Notes: generated by a model not told the origin, from the sequence alone. A stretch of 64,000 bases of DNA from Pseudomonadota bacterium (GCA_020161365.1 JAIUNU010000012.1:1-64000); one strand, 5' to 3'; shown: positions 1 to 9,038, counted from the first letter of the stretch. Numbers and translations are program-made.

Positions 1-38
1 GCGATCCCATGTGAAAATCTCCGTGGACCTAAGTCCAT
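1..38 (-). CDS. 5' end of a gene leaving the left edge (possibly PadR-type regulator)
   Basis: An ATG at 38 (minus strand) is preceded by GAGGG at 48-44 with 5 nt spacing, and its frame stays open to the edge, reading MDLGPRRFSHGI. The same frame is open upstream to another ATG at 86. The region before it is AT-rich and carries a TAAGATATATT-type palindrome, a style of operator seen before autoregulated PadR genes, and the start loosely resembles PadR N-termini. Only 12 codons are visible, so both existence and family are guesses from the start signal and the operator-like context. Confidence 0.3.
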   Translation of the reverse strand, partial: MDLGPRRFSHGI

Positions 39-88
39 AAAAACCCTCACAAATCGCACTTCAAAATAGAATCCGCCTTCGCTCATAC

Positions 89-127
89 CAATATCGTCTA
101 AGATATATTATCGGAAATATGATATTG
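89..127. promoter_or_regulatory. AT-rich palindromic operator-like site
   Basis: CAATATC (89-95) and GATATTG (121-127) form a 7-bp inverted repeat. Between them lies TAAGATATATT, itself part of ATATC-N6-GATAT. The tract is far richer in A+T than the rest of the window and sits upstream of the putative minus-strand start at 38. It is probably an operator or promoter for that gene; the regulator is unknown. Confidence 0.35.
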
Positions 128-164
128 CGATCCCAGGCCCTGATCGCGACTTTTCGGCTGCCGT

Positions 165-371
165 TCAGGCCGCGACGCGCGAATCCAGCGCAGCGAGCTT
201 GGCCAGCACGCGATCCAGCGTCGAGCGCTTCACGGGTCTGCCGTCCCTGAGTTTGGTCCAGGTCGTTTCGCTGATGGCGTAGCAATTGAACAGATGCTCC
301 CGCGTGACCGCTGGGAGACGCGCCCGCAGGCGCTGGAAGACTTCGCGCGAGATGGTGACGGTTTCGGCCAT
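165..371 (-). CDS. small HTH-like hypothetical protein
   Basis: A 68-residue protein beginning [12 protein letters not shown]. The stretch around residues 28-58 ([20 protein letters not shown], then [11 protein letters not shown]) resembles the compact helix-turn-helix of small Xre/Cro-like or excisionase-like proteins, in which a Ser-Glu-Thr-Thr-Trp helix is followed by a basic turn. No clear ribosome site precedes the ATG. It stands alone between the left-edge gene and the MBL-fold gene, so context adds nothing. A DNA-binding role is inferred from pattern only; partner and target are unknown. Confidence 0.55.
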   Translation of the reverse strand: MAETVTISREVFQRLRARLPAVTREHLFNCYAISETTWTKLRDGRPVKRSTLDRVLAKLAALDSRVAA

Positions 372-486
372 GGTCGTTGGCGAGCTGGACCCAGATAACG
401 AACGCTACCGCGTCCGTATGCCGACCTAGTTGCGCGAGCCTATTTCAGGCTTGTTACGTTCGGCAAAGTTTCCGCCAAAGCCGACA

Positions 487-1299
487 TCACGCGGATGTCG
501 TGAAGCGCAGCCCGTCAAATGCGGGCTCGACATTCGGCGGCAAGCGCGCCGCCAGCGCCTGGTAGTCGAGATCGATGTGGAGGTTGGTGAGGATCGCGCG
601 CCGGGGCTTGGCGCGCGCGATCCACTCCAGGGCCAGATCGACGTGGGCGTGGGTCGGGTGCGGCGTCCAGCGCAACGCGTCGACGATCCAGACGTCCAGG
701 TCCTGCAGCGCCGACCAGCTCGCCTCGGGAATGGCGCGCGCGTCGGGCGTGTACGCCACGCCGCCGATCCGATAGCCGACCGCCCGCACCTCTCCGTGGT
801 CGACGTCGAAGGTCTGCACCGAGACATCACCGCTGGGCCCTTCGATCGTGAAGTCCACGCCCAGCGGCGGGATCAGGCGCGGCTCGCAGATCGCGGGATA
901 ACCGCCTTGGCTGACGAAAATGTAGGTGAAGCGCTGCGTCAGTCCGTCATGCGTCGCCTGATCCATATAGGTCGGGATGCGTGTGCGCTGGTTGAGGAAG
1001 AACGGCCTCAGATCATCGATGCCGTGAGCCTGGTCGGCGTGGTCGTGGGTAAACAGCGCCGCGTCCATGCGACGAACGCCGGCCGCCGCTGTTTGCAGGC
1101 GCAGGTCGGGAGAGGTGTCGATGATCACCGTCGTCTCGTGCAGCGGGCCGGCCGGCGATGAGCGACGCACGAGCAGCGAGCAGCGCGAGCGATGATTGCG
1201 GGGATCGCTCGGATCACAGTCGCCCCAGTTGCCGTCCGCGCGCGGCACACCGCCGGAAGACCCGGACCCCAGGATCGTGAACTCGAGCGCGCGGGTCAT
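487..1299 (-). CDS. MBL-fold metallo-hydrolase (PhnP/RNase Z-like)
   Basis: A 270-residue metallo-beta-lactamase-fold hydrolase starting MTRALEFTILGSGSSGGVPR. The metal-binding HxHxDH motif is present as THDHADQAHGIDDL near residue 83, and later His residues (VDHGE, HAHVDL) complete a binuclear site. The GSGSSGGVPR opening and the spacing resemble PhnP-type phosphodiesterases and RNase Z relatives; the substrate cannot be read from sequence. The start was set at 1299, where ATGA overlaps the stop of tatD, rather than at an upstream ATG inside tatD. It is the last gene of the tmk-holB-tatD run, a common alphaproteobacterial arrangement. Confidence 0.85.
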   Translation of the reverse strand: MTRALEFTILGSGSSGGVPRADGNWGDCDPSDPRNHRSRCSLLVRRSSPAGPLHETTVIIDTSPDLRLQTAAAGVRRMDAALFTHDHADQAHGIDDLRPFFLNQRTRIPTYMDQATHDGLTQRFTYIFVSQGGYPAICEPRLIPPLGVDFTIEGPSGDVSVQTFDVDHGEVRAVGYRIGGVAYTPDARAIPEASWSALQDLDVWIVDALRWTPHPTHAHVDLALEWIARAKPRRAILTNLHIDLDYQALAARLPPNVEPAFDGLRFTTSA

Positions 1300-2075
1300 G
1301 GGCGCGGGATCCGATCGAACAGTGCGAAGAACGCGTCCTCGGTGCGCTGCTCGGTCTCGGCGCGGCTCCAACCCCGGATCTCGGCGAGCTTGTCGTAGAT
1401 ATGCGGCAGGAAGGCCGGCTCGTTACGGCGACCGCGCATCGGCACGGGGGCAAGATAAGGGCAGTCGGTCTCGACGATGATACGGTCGGCCGGCATGTCG
1501 CGGACGAGCGCCCTCACCTCCTCGGCCGCCTTGAACGTCGCGATACCGGACACCGAGAACCAGGCGCCCAGGGCAGCGGCGCGTGCGGCCAGTTCGGCGC
1601 CGCTGGTGTAGCAGTGCATCAGGATCTTGAACGGGCCGGCCGCATGCTCGGCCTCGAGAATTTCGCCCATGATCGCATCGGCTTCCCGGGTATGAACCAC
1701 CAGCGGCAGGCCGGTGACCCGCGCCGCGATGCAATGCTGCCGGAAGACCTCTGCCTGCACCTCGCGCGGCGACAGGTCGTAGTGGAAATCCAGCCCGCAC
1801 TCGCCGATGCCGACGACGCGAGGGCGCTGGGCGAGCTCCGCCAGGGTCGCCGCTGTCAGGTCGGGATTTTCCTTGGCCTCGTGCGGGTGCGTACCGACCG
1901 TGCACCAGATGTCCGGCTCGGCCATGGCGATCGCGTGGACGGCTTCGAACGAGGAGACCTTGTCGCAGATGGTGACCATCATCGCGATTCCGGCCTCGCG
2001 GGCGCGGGCGATCACGGCGTCCTTGTCTTCGGCGAACTGAGGCGCGTGCAGGTTTACGTGGCTGTCGATGAGCAT
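1296..2075 (-). CDS. tatD: TatD-family metal-dependent hydrolase
   Basis: A 259-residue TatD DNase-like hydrolase starting MLIDSHVNLHAP. The amidohydrolase-fold metal ligands are visible: HxN/xxH near the N-terminus, the central GECGLDFHYD with Glu and Asp, and HTREAD, HCYTSG and TDCPYL further on. Family members act as 3'-5' exonucleases on DNA and possibly RNA. The start chosen is the Met of the conserved LIDSHVNLH segment; a 40-residue upstream extension would run into holB. It overlaps the MBL gene by 4 nt and lies 5 nt after holB. Confidence 0.88.
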   Translation of the reverse strand: MLIDSHVNLHAPQFAEDKDAVIARAREAGIAMMVTICDKVSSFEAVHAIAMAEPDIWCTVGTHPHEAKENPDLTAATLAELAQRPRVVGIGECGLDFHYDLSPREVQAEVFRQHCIAARVTGLPLVVHTREADAIMGEILEAEHAAGPFKILMHCYTSGAELAARAAALGAWFSVSGIATFKAAEEVRALVRDMPADRIIVETDCPYLAPVPMRGRRNEPAFLPHIYDKLAEIRGWSRAETEQRTEDAFFALFDRIPRP

Positions 2076-2080
2076 GGGGC

Positions 2081-3088
2081 TCACATCGCCGTCTTGGCCG
2101 CCGCGCGCAAGTCCGAGATCACACTCCAGAAGACATCGGCGCGGTCGAGGTTCACCGCCTCGGCCTCGGCCGGCCAGCTGGACAGACGCTCCCAAGCAGC
2201 CGCCCAGCGATCCAGGCCCGGCGAGTTCCTGCCGTCCGCCGCCACCTGCGTCGCGAAGATGCGGACCTGATCGGCCAGGCGATCCATCAGAAGCTCAAAT
2301 CGCGCCGCGCCGTCGGCGCCCCGGAAGGTGTCGGCCATGGCCAGCAGCGCGCCCTCGTCCAGCTTGGGAAGAGCCCGAAGGATCTCATTGGCGGCGTCGT
2401 CGACCGCGAGCGCGCCAGCGGCGGCCAACTGCAGCGCCCTGCCCGGCGCACCGTGCGCCATCCGCGCAAGCCGTTCAGCGTCGCGATGCGGCACGTCCGC
2501 CATGCGCTCGACCATCTCGGCCGCCGCCGCCACGCCGGGCGCCGGGATCGCCAGGCGGCGGCAGCGCGAGCGGATGGTCGGCAGGAGCTTGCCTGGCGCA
2601 TGGCTGATCAGCAGGATCACACCTCGCGCCGGCGGTTCTTCCAGTGTCTTCAGCACCGCGTTGGCGGCGTTGACGTTCAGGTCGTCGGCGGCGTCGATGA
2701 TCGCCACGCGATAGGGTGAGATCGCGGGTGAATTGGCGAAGAATTCCGGAAGCTTACGGGCTTCATCGACCGGAATGGATTTGCGCGCCTTGCCGTCGTC
2801 GGTCAGACGCTCCAGCACCATAAGGTCGGGATGCGACCGCGCAGCCACCTGACGACTGACGACGTCGGACGGCGCGGCCCCCAACAGACCCTGCGATGGA
2901 TCGTGCCGGGCGCCAAGCAGCCGGCGCGCCATGCGGTAGGCCAGAGTCGCCTTGCCCACGCCCTCGGGACCGGTCAGCAGCCAGGCATGGTGCAGCCGCC
3001 CGCGCTCCAGCGCGTCGATAAACGCCGCCTCGGCGGCCGATTGACCGTCCAGCCGGTAGACGTCGCGGGGATGAGCCGGCGCTTGCAT
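2081..3088 (-). CDS. holB: DNA polymerase III delta' subunit
   Basis: A 335-residue AAA+ clamp-loader subunit. A Walker A-like GPEGVGKATLA lies near residue 43, ISPYRVAIIDAADDLN carries the Walker B region, and the SRC motif appears as TIRSRCRRL. Delta' joins delta and gamma/tau subunits to open the beta clamp and load it on primed DNA. The start at 3088 overlaps the last base of the tmk stop (TGATG), indicating coupling. An annotation starting at 3172 would add 28 residues lying inside tmk, which is unlikely. Confidence 0.92.
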   Translation of the reverse strand: MQAPAHPRDVYRLDGQSAAEAAFIDALERGRLHHAWLLTGPEGVGKATLAYRMARRLLGARHDPSQGLLGAAPSDVVSRQVAARSHPDLMVLERLTDDGKARKSIPVDEARKLPEFFANSPAISPYRVAIIDAADDLNVNAANAVLKTLEEPPARGVILLISHAPGKLLPTIRSRCRRLAIPAPGVAAAAEMVERMADVPHRDAERLARMAHGAPGRALQLAAAGALAVDDAANEILRALPKLDEGALLAMADTFRGADGAARFELLMDRLADQVRIFATQVAADGRNSPGLDRWAAAWERLSSWPAEAEAVNLDRADVFWSVISDLRAAAKTAM

Positions 3089-3714
3089 CACAGTCCCAGG
3101 CGTTGTGCGACCACATCCGAGATCGCCGCCGCGACCGCGTCGAGCGGGGCGTTGGCGTCGATCACCACACAACGCTCGGGCTCCTGGCGCGCGATCTCCA
3201 GATAACCGGCGCGCAGGCGTTCGTGGAACGCCAGACCCTTGGACTCAAAGCGCGCCGCCCCGCCCCGCGCTTCCGCGCGTTGCAGGCCGACCTCGGCCGG
3301 CAGGTCCAGGATCAGGGTGAGAACCGGAACCGTGCCGCCTAGCACGTGGGCCTCCAGCGCCGCGATCAGGCTGGCCGGCGCGTCGCCGCCTGCGCCCTGG
3401 TAGGCGCGTGTGGAGTCGGCGAAGCGGTCACAGAGCACGATCGCGCCCCGCGCCAGGGCCGGCCGGATCACGCGCTCCAGATGATCGCGCCGCGCGGCGT
3501 ACATTAGCAGGCTCTCGGTCACCGGCGACCAGCGATCGGCCGCGCCATTGACCAGCAGGTCGCGGATGGCTTCCGCCCCGGGGCTGCCGCCCGGCTCGCG
3601 GGTGACGATCACATCATGGCCGGCCGTGGCGAGACGGTCGGCGAGACGGCGGATCTGGGTGGACTTCCCTGCCCCCTCCCCGCCTTCGAAACTGATGAAG
3701 AAACCTTGGGTCAC
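3088..3714 (-). CDS. tmk: thymidylate kinase
   Basis: A 208-residue dTMP kinase making dTDP for DNA synthesis. The P-loop reads FEGGEGAGKSTQ at residues 9-20, the DRF/DRY motif is LCDRFADSTRAYQG, and a Pro-rich LID region follows (DLPAEVGLQRAEARGG). Length matches the family. It is the first gene of the tmk-holB-tatD-MBL operon on the minus strand and sits 32 bases downstream of the RlpA-like lipoprotein gene, which may be cotranscribed. Confidence 0.95.
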   Translation of the reverse strand: MTQGFFISFEGGEGAGKSTQIRRLADRLATAGHDVIVTREPGGSPGAEAIRDLLVNGAADRWSPVTESLLMYAARRDHLERVIRPALARGAIVLCDRFADSTRAYQGAGGDAPASLIAALEAHVLGGTVPVLTLILDLPAEVGLQRAEARGGAARFESKGLAFHERLRAGYLEIARQEPERCVVIDANAPLDAVAAAISDVVAQRLGL

Positions 3715-3746
3715 CGGTCTCCATTCGACCGGTTTGAGAAGCTTGT

Positions 3747-4709
3747 CTAGGGGCGCAGGATCGTCGCGCCGGAATAGCCGAGCGCCTCTACGCGTTCTCG
3801 AAGACTCCAGGCCGCAGTCTCATCTTCGCCCGCCGCGACGGTGACGCGATAGAGCGTCCCGGACGCGCGCTCAACGGCCTCAATCGACGCCTGCCCGGCG
3901 CTGGTCAGCTGCCTCACGGCCCTCTCGGCGTTTTCACGGCTGGAGAAGGAGCCTGCCTGAACCCTGAAGGCGGACTTTGTGCTGGCGAACACAGGATCGG
4001 GCGGATTGATCGGTGGCGCGCTCCAGGACGGCTCGCGCCGCGGCGGCAGCACCTGAACGCGCTGCGGCGGTTCCTGGATATCGTCGAAGCTCCGCAGCGC
4101 CGTCCTCGGGGGCGCTGGCGGCGGGGTGGTGGCTTGCGCGTACTGCCGCGGCGCTTCAATGGCGCGTCGCGGCGCCGGACCCACATACTTTACGCGTACG
4201 CGCGCCACGCCCTGGCGCCGATAGCCCAGCTCCTCGGCCGCGGCCTTGGAGAGGTCGATGATCCGGTCACCCACGAAAGGACCGCGATCGTTGACCCGCA
4301 CGATCATCTTGCGGCCGTTATCGAGATTGGTGACCTCCACCAGGCTCGGAAGCGGTAGCGTCTTATGCGCGGCCGAGGGCAGGTCCATATCGAAGACTTC
4401 GCCGTTCGACGTGCGACGGTTATGGAACTGCTCGCCGTACCAAGAGCCGATCCCGGTGACGTTGTAATCCTTGTCCTCGTGGGGATAGTACCAGATCCCT
4501 TTGATCTGATACGGCTTTTCGGTGCCGCGCAGCGGCTTGCCGTCACGCCCCACCATCGAACCCGGACGCGGTGCGCCACCGGTGCTGACGGCGACCGTGC
4601 GGCCGACCTCGTATTTTGGCGTGGCGCAGGCCGCGAGGCTGGCGGCCGCCAGGGCCATAAGGCCGAGGTTCCGCGCGATCCGCCAAGCCTGCTCGATACG
4701 CTGGTTCAT
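3747..4709 (-). CDS. rlpA: RlpA-like lipoprotein with SPOR domain
   Basis: A 320-residue envelope lipoprotein. The signal peptide ends in a lipobox (LAACATPK, Cys near residue 27). A double-psi beta-barrel follows (GIGSWYGEQFHNRRTSNGE, with VNDRGPF), typical of RlpA septal lytic transglycosylases. After a Pro-rich linker there is a C-terminal SPOR domain (FRVQAGSFSSRENAERAV to the end) that binds denuded septal glycan. The start was set at 4709, because the 83-residue upstream extension is only the antisense translation of tRNA-Ser (the familiar GGIRTHGRLPP artefact). Whether it is an active transglycosylase was not established. Confidence 0.9.
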   Translation of the reverse strand: MNQRIEQAWRIARNLGLMALAAASLAACATPKYEVGRTVAVSTGGAPRPGSMVGRDGKPLRGTEKPYQIKGIWYYPHEDKDYNVTGIGSWYGEQFHNRRTSNGEVFDMDLPSAAHKTLPLPSLVEVTNLDNGRKMIVRVNDRGPFVGDRIIDLSKAAAEELGYRRQGVARVRVKYVGPAPRRAIEAPRQYAQATTPPPAPPRTALRSFDDIQEPPQRVQVLPPRREPSWSAPPINPPDPVFASTKSAFRVQAGSFSSRENAERAVRQLTSAGQASIEAVERASGTLYRVTVAAGEDETAAWSLRERVEALGYSGATILRP

Positions 4710-4812
4710 CCGATCGTCGTCCGTCGGGCCGTACCCTTGTGAACAATCATCTTGATTGGTTTGTTTTGAAGTCTGGTTAAGGCGCGGGCGCGCTGATATA
4801 GCCGCCTGCTCC

Positions 4813-4902
4813 GGACAGGTGGCCGAGTGGTTTAAGGCAGCGGTCTTGAAAACCGCCGTAGGTGGAAGCCTACCGTGGGTTCGAATCCCACCCTGTCCGC
4901 CA
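4813..4902 (+). tRNA. tRNA-Ser (anticodon UGA)
   Basis: A class II tRNA of 90 nt with encoded CCA at 4900-4902. The acceptor GGACAGG (4813-4819) pairs with CCTGTCC (4892-4898), with discriminator G4899. The anticodon stem 4840-4844/4852-4856 encloses loop CTTGAAA with anticodon TGA at 4847-4849. A long variable arm follows and the T-arm contains GGTTCGAATCC. It reads the UCN box, chiefly UCA. It sits in the divergent gap between the rlpA-like gene and rsmC. Confidence 0.97.
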
Positions 4903-4941
4903 GACACGTCCGCTCTCGCGGAAAACCCTTTCAGGACAAGC

Positions 4942-5850
4942 ATGTCGGCGAACCGCACCGCCCTCTATGGCCAGCCCGATCATGATCTGGCGCCGACCGC
5001 GCCCGACGCCGTGCAGCTCTCGCCTCTGGTGGTCGGTTCAACGAATCTGGCCGATGTGGATGACGCCGTCTTTGACGCCGTGACGGTGCGCGCCCCGGCC
5101 GGGGCTGTGGAAAGACGCTACGTTCTGGCGCAAGCGCTACGGACGTTGGCGGCCGGCGGGCGCCTGACCGTCTTTGCGCCGAAAGATCGCGGGGGCCTGC
5201 GATTGAAGAAGGAACTGCAGGCGCTGGGTTGCGAGGTCGGCGAAAGCGCCCGTCGCCACCATCGCATCTGCGTGGCCTTGCGACCCGCCGTCATCACCGG
5301 TCTCCAGGAAACGATCGACGCCGGGGCTCCGCGCCAGATCGCCGAGAACGGCCTTTGGACCCAACCGGGCGTCTTCAGCTGGGACCGCCTCGACGCCGGC
5401 ACGAACGCCCTGCTCCAGGTTCTGCCGTCGTTCTCGGGTGTCGGCGCCGATTTCGGCAGCGGCATCGGGCTGCTGGCGCTCAATGTGCTCGCCTCCCCGA
5501 AGGTCACCAAGCTGAGCCTTGTGGAACTTGATCGGCGCGCGATCGAGGTCTCTGGACGCAACATCACCGATCCTCGGGCGGAGATCGTCTGGGCTGACGC
5601 CCGCCAGAGCGGCCTGAAGGACCTCGACTTCATCGTCAGCAACCCCCCGTTCCACGAGGGCGGCGGTGAGGACAAATCCTTGGGGCAGGCCTTCATTCGC
5701 GCCGCCGCAGCAGCCCTCCGTAAGGGCGGCGCGCTCTGGATTGTGGCCAACCGCCACCTGCCCTACGAGGCGATCCTGGCCGAGAGCTTCGCCAAGGTTC
5801 GGCTTGTCGCAGAAGGGGGCGGCTACAAGGTGTTCGAGGCCAAGACGTGA
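4942..5850 (+). CDS. rsmC: 16S rRNA m2G1207 methyltransferase (RsmC-like)
   Basis: A 302-residue class I SAM-dependent methyltransferase with the RsmC two-domain layout: a degenerate N-terminal domain (residues 1-140) and a catalytic C-terminal domain with GADFGSGIGLLAL (SAM-binding motif I) and the N2-guanine catalytic motif NPPFHEGGG. The enzyme methylates G1207 of 16S rRNA in E. coli. The start at 4942 lies just after the tRNA gene; upstream in-frame codons are tRNA sequence. It is translationally coupled to the next gene through GTGA at 5847-5850. Confidence 0.9.
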   Translation: MSANRTALYGQPDHDLAPTAPDAVQLSPLVVGSTNLADVDDAVFDAVTVRAPAGAVERRYVLAQALRTLAAGGRLTVFAPKDRGGLRLKKELQALGCEVGESARRHHRICVALRPAVITGLQETIDAGAPRQIAENGLWTQPGVFSWDRLDAGTNALLQVLPSFSGVGADFGSGIGLLALNVLASPKVTKLSLVELDRRAIEVSGRNITDPRAEIVWADARQSGLKDLDFIVSNPPFHEGGGEDKSLGQAFIRAAAAALRKGGALWIVANRHLPYEAILAESFAKVRLVAEGGGYKVFEAKT

Positions 5851-6587
5851 GCAAGGCGCTGATGGCGCGTCTGGACCGGCTGCTGGCCAATCTGGGCTAT
5901 GGCAGCCGCAAGGAGGTCCAGGCCCTGGTGACGGGCGGCAAGGTGATGCTCGATGGCGCGGTGCTCAAGGACGCCGGCGCTCGCATCGCGGTCGACGCGA
6001 CCCTGCCCCAGCGCATGACCATCCGCGGCGTCCCGGTTGATCCGCCCGCTCCGCTGGTGCTGATGATGCACAAGCCGCTGGGCGTGGTGTGCTCGCACAA
6101 GGAAGACGGCGAGAAGATCTACGACCTGCTGCCGCGCCGCTGGCGCTTGCGCGACCCAGGGCTTTCGACGGTCGGACGTCTCGACAAGGACACCAGCGGC
6201 CTGATCCTGATCACGGACGACGGCGACTTCCTGCATCGGGTCATCTCGCCCAAGCGTCACGTGCCCAAAACCTATCTGGCCACGCTGGACCGCGCTCTGA
6301 CCGGCTCCGAAGGCGAGATCTTCGCGGCGGGGACGCTGATGCTCGACAGCGAGGAAAAGCCCCTGCTCCCGGCCAAGCTAGACGTCGTGGATGCGCACAC
6401 GGCGCGCCTGACGATCACGGAGGGGCGCTACCATCAGGTCCGGCGCATGTTCGCGGCCGTGGGCAACCATGTGGTGACGCTGCATCGGGAGCGGATCGGG
6501 GGCATCGTCCTGCCGGACGACCTCGCGGCGGGGCAGCACCGCATTCTGCCCGCAGCGGAGGCCGAGCGGGTGTTCGCCGATGACTGA
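5847..6587 (+). CDS. rsuA: 16S rRNA pseudouridine synthase, RsuA family
   Basis: A 246-residue pseudouridine synthase. The N-terminal S4 RNA-binding domain covers about residues 8-65 (MARLDRLLANLGYGSRKEV). The catalytic segment is GRLDKDTSGLILITDD, whose Asp after GRL is the nucleophile, and EGRYHQVRRMFAAVGNHV is the conserved C-terminal motif. RsuA modifies U516 of 16S rRNA; relatives RluB/E/F act on 23S, so the exact site is inferred. The GTG start at 5847 overlaps the rsmC stop; an in-frame ATG at 5862 is the alternative. Confidence 0.85.
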   Translation: MSKALMARLDRLLANLGYGSRKEVQALVTGGKVMLDGAVLKDAGARIAVDATLPQRMTIRGVPVDPPAPLVLMMHKPLGVVCSHKEDGEKIYDLLPRRWRLRDPGLSTVGRLDKDTSGLILITDDGDFLHRVISPKRHVPKTYLATLDRALTGSEGEIFAAGTLMLDSEEKPLLPAKLDVVDAHTARLTITEGRYHQVRRMFAAVGNHVVTLHRERIGGIVLPDDLAAGQHRILPAAEAERVFADD

Positions 6588-6813
6588 GCCGATTCTCGTC
6601 GACGCGCGGGGTCATCATTGCCCGGTGCCGACCCTGAAGCTGCGCAAGGCGCACGAGGCCGCTGCGCCCGGCGCGGAATTGGTGCTACTGGCGACCGACC
6701 CGATGGCCAGGATCGACGCGCCGCATTTCGCGGGTCAAGTCGGCGCGACGGTGTTGGATGTCGCCGACCTGGATGGCGGCGTGATCAGGGTTCGAATTCA
6801 GAAGGCGCTTTAA
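6580..6813 (+). CDS. tusA: TusA-family sulfur carrier
   Basis: A 77-residue TusA-like protein with the signature Cys in HHCPVPTLKLRKA at residues 11-23. TusA-type proteins carry persulfide sulfur for tRNA 2-thiolation or Moco/Fe-S metabolism; several paralogues exist per genome, so the pathway is uncertain. It overlaps the end of rsuA by 8 nt and so is the third gene of an rsmC-rsuA-tusA run. Its 3' end overlaps the convergent brkB-like gene by 29 nt. Confidence 0.85.
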   Translation: MTEPILVDARGHHCPVPTLKLRKAHEAAAPGAELVLLATDPMARIDAPHFAGQVGATVLDVADLDGGVIRVRIQKAL

Positions 6814-7747
6814 GGGCGATCGGACGCGGCCCCTGCAGCAAGGCGCGCGGCCGCTCGTCGAGCGCGATCTCGACTTCGGTCGCCAACGCCCCGCCGAAGA
6901 AGATCGCGTTCACGCTCCAGGATAGCCAGATCAGGAAGATGATCACGGCCGAGATCGAGCCGTAGGTCGCGCCCAGATGGACGATCTTCTCGACGTAGAA
7001 GGCGCTCGCCCAGGACATGAAAACGCACAGGGCCGCCGCTGCGACGCCGCCCGAGATCGACGCGCGCCAGCCGACGACCTGCCGCGACATGGCGTAGCGA
7101 TAGACGAGGCTCATCCCGACCACGATGCCGAAGCTGGCCCAGGTCCATTCGGATTGAACCCATGAAACCCCCGCCAGGGGCCTCAGCGCCAGCGCCGACC
7201 CAAGCAGCCGCAGGGTCAGAAAGACGCCGGACATGATGAACAGCAGGCCGAAAGCGGCGACCAGAACGAGCAGCGCCATCAGGTTGAAGCCGAAGAACCC
7301 GCGCTGGTTCTCCTCGTCGTGAATGAACGACAAGCCGGCAAGCAACGCCTTGAAGCCTCTGTGGGCGGCGTAGGCGCCGACGATCAGGACGACGCCGCTC
7401 TGCAGCGAGATGGTCTGGCCCGGCGCGTGGGCCAGCCGCGTGAGCTCGTCCTGGACGATCGATCGCGCCCCCGAGGGAATCAGCTCGGCCAGCTTCACCG
7501 CCTGCCAGGCGGCGGTCTCCGGCGTCAGGAAGAAGCTGTAGAGGCCGATCAGAATCGCCAGGCCCGGAAAGACCGCCAGAAGCGCGAAAAACGAGACGCC
7601 CCCGACGTAGAGCATGACATCGCGCCCCCACAGACGCGACAAGGCGCGGCCCAGCACGCGGAGGATTTCGCGGGCCCAGTGGGTCGGATCAAGGTCGAGG
7701 TCGCGCCAGCGGATGCGTTGCAGGGGGTCGTGCATCCGGCGGACCAT
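6785..7747 (-). CDS. YihY/BrkB-family inner-membrane protein
   Basis: A 320-residue polytopic membrane protein of the YihY (formerly 'BrkB' or 'RNase BN') family. Six hydrophobic segments are apparent: VGGVSFFALLAVFPGLAIL, IVGAYAAHRGFKALL, ALLVLVAAFGLLFIMSGVF, WASFGIVVGMSLVYRY, GVAAAALCVFMSWASAF and ISAVIIFLIWLSWSVNAIF. The conserved ATYGSISAVII motif in the last third fits the family. Its function is not established; the ribonuclease label is historical. The start is either 7747 (MVRRMHD) or 7735 (MHDPLQ); the long upstream extension is Arg/Pro-rich and not credible. Confidence 0.85.
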   Translation of the reverse strand: MVRRMHDPLQRIRWRDLDLDPTHWAREILRVLGRALSRLWGRDVMLYVGGVSFFALLAVFPGLAILIGLYSFFLTPETAAWQAVKLAELIPSGARSIVQDELTRLAHAPGQTISLQSGVVLIVGAYAAHRGFKALLAGLSFIHDEENQRGFFGFNLMALLVLVAAFGLLFIMSGVFLTLRLLGSALALRPLAGVSWVQSEWTWASFGIVVGMSLVYRYAMSRQVVGWRASISGGVAAAALCVFMSWASAFYVEKIVHLGATYGSISAVIIFLIWLSWSVNAIFFGGALATEVEIALDERPRALLQGPRPIALKAPSEFEP

Positions 7748-7910
7748 GGCCGCGCGGCCCCACGAAGTCAAAGACGCGCCGCCTGGGCAGGCGACGCGTC
7801 TCCACAGGGCAAGCCTGGGAATCGATCGCCGCTTCGAGGGACGGATGGGCGCGACGACCGATCGACGCGTCCACCCTAGAAAGCGGCGGCTGAACGGCGG
7901 CTGAACGAGC

Positions 7911-9038
7911 TCAGAGCGCTCCCGAGGCCTTGAGCGCGTCGATGGCGGCGGCGCTGAAGCCCCAATCGGCCAGCGCCTCGTCATTGTGTCCGCCGATCTT
8001 GGGCGGTGGCCCCTGGATCGCGCCCGGCGTCGCCGAAAACCGCGGTGCGGGCGCCGGCTGGGTGACCCCGGCGACTTCGACAAACGTCTGGCGCGCGGCG
8101 TTGTGCGGGTGGCTTGGCGCCTCCTCCATGGTCAGGACGGGGGCGAAGCAGACATCGGTGGCGTCCATGATCGCGCACCACTCGGCCTGGGTCTTGGTCT
8201 TGAGCACGGCGGCGAGCTTTTCGCGCAGCTGCGGCCACTCCTCGCGGCTCATCTGATGCTGAAACTGCGGATCGGTGATGCCGGTCTTTTCCAACAGCAG
8301 CAGATAGAACTGCGGTTCGATCGAGCCGATGGAGATCCACTTGCCGTCCGAGCACTCGTAGGTGTCGTAGAAGTGGGCCCCACCGTCGAGCATGTTGGAC
8401 CGCCGTCCCTCGCCCCACATGCCGGCGGCCTTGAAGCCGTAGAACATGGCCATCAGCGAGGCCGCGCCGTCGCTCATGGCGCAGTCGATCACCTGCCCCT
8501 GCCCCGTCGCACGGGCATGGATCACGCCTGCCAGCAGGCCGAAGGCGAGGTACAGCGCCCCGCCCCCGAAATCGCCGACCAGGTTCAACGGCGGCACCGG
8601 CTTGTCGGTCGTGCCGATGGCGTGCAGCGCGCCGGTGATGGCGATATAGTTCATGTCATGGCCCGCAGCCTTGGCGTAGGGGCCGGTCTGGCCCCAGCCC
8701 GTCATGCGGCCGTAGACAAGCTTGGGATTACGCGCCAGCGCGACGTCCGGCCCCAGACCCAGGCGCTCCATGACGCCGGGGCGGAAACCCTCGATCAGGC
8801 CGTCGGCTTGTTCGAGGAGCTTGAGACAGGTTTCGATGGACTCGGGGTTCTTCAGGTCAAGCGCCACCGAGCGCCGCCCTCGCGCCGTGACGTCCGCGGG
8901 CGAGCCTCGTCCCTGCCCCTTGCGGTCGATCCGCACGACGTCCGCGCCGAGGTCAGACAGCAGCATGCCGCAGAAGGGGCCTGGCCCGATGCCGGCGAAC
9001 TCGACGATCTTCAGTCCCGAAAGCGGCCCCTGGCCCAT
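7911..9038 (-). CDS. CaiB/BaiF CoA-transferase family, alpha-methylacyl-CoA racemase-like
   Basis: A 375-residue member of the class III CoA-transferase fold starting with [22 protein letters not shown], the conserved N-terminal motif. [17 protein letters not shown] matches the catalytic region of alpha-methylacyl-CoA racemases, where His and Asp act as acid/base pair. These enzymes epimerise 2-methylacyl-CoA in branched fatty acid breakdown; CoA transfer is the alternative. The gene stands alone and the substrate cannot be fixed from sequence. Confidence 0.88.
   Translation of the reverse strand: MGQGPLSGLKIVEFAGIGPGPFCGMLLSDLGADVVRIDRKGQGRGSPADVTARGRRSVALDLKNPESIETCLKLLEQADGLIEGFRPGVMERLGLGPDVALARNPKLVYGRMTGWGQTGPYAKAAGHDMNYIAITGALHAIGTTDKPVPPLNLVGDFGGGALYLAFGLLAGVIHARATGQGQVIDCAMSDGAASLMAMFYGFKAAGMWGEGRRSNMLDGGAHFYDTYECSDGKWISIGSIEPQFYLLLLEKTGITDPQFQHQMSREEWPQLREKLAAVLKTKTQAEWCAIMDATDVCFAPVLTMEEAPSHPHNAARQTFVEVAGVTQPAPAPRFSATPGAIQGPPPKIGGHNDEALADWGFSAAAIDALKASGAL

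Noticed and set aside
4710..4958. 83-residue N-terminal extension of the RlpA-like protein (contains GGIRTHGRLPP)
   Set aside because: It is the antisense translation of tRNA-Ser; the lipoprotein signal starts at 4709.
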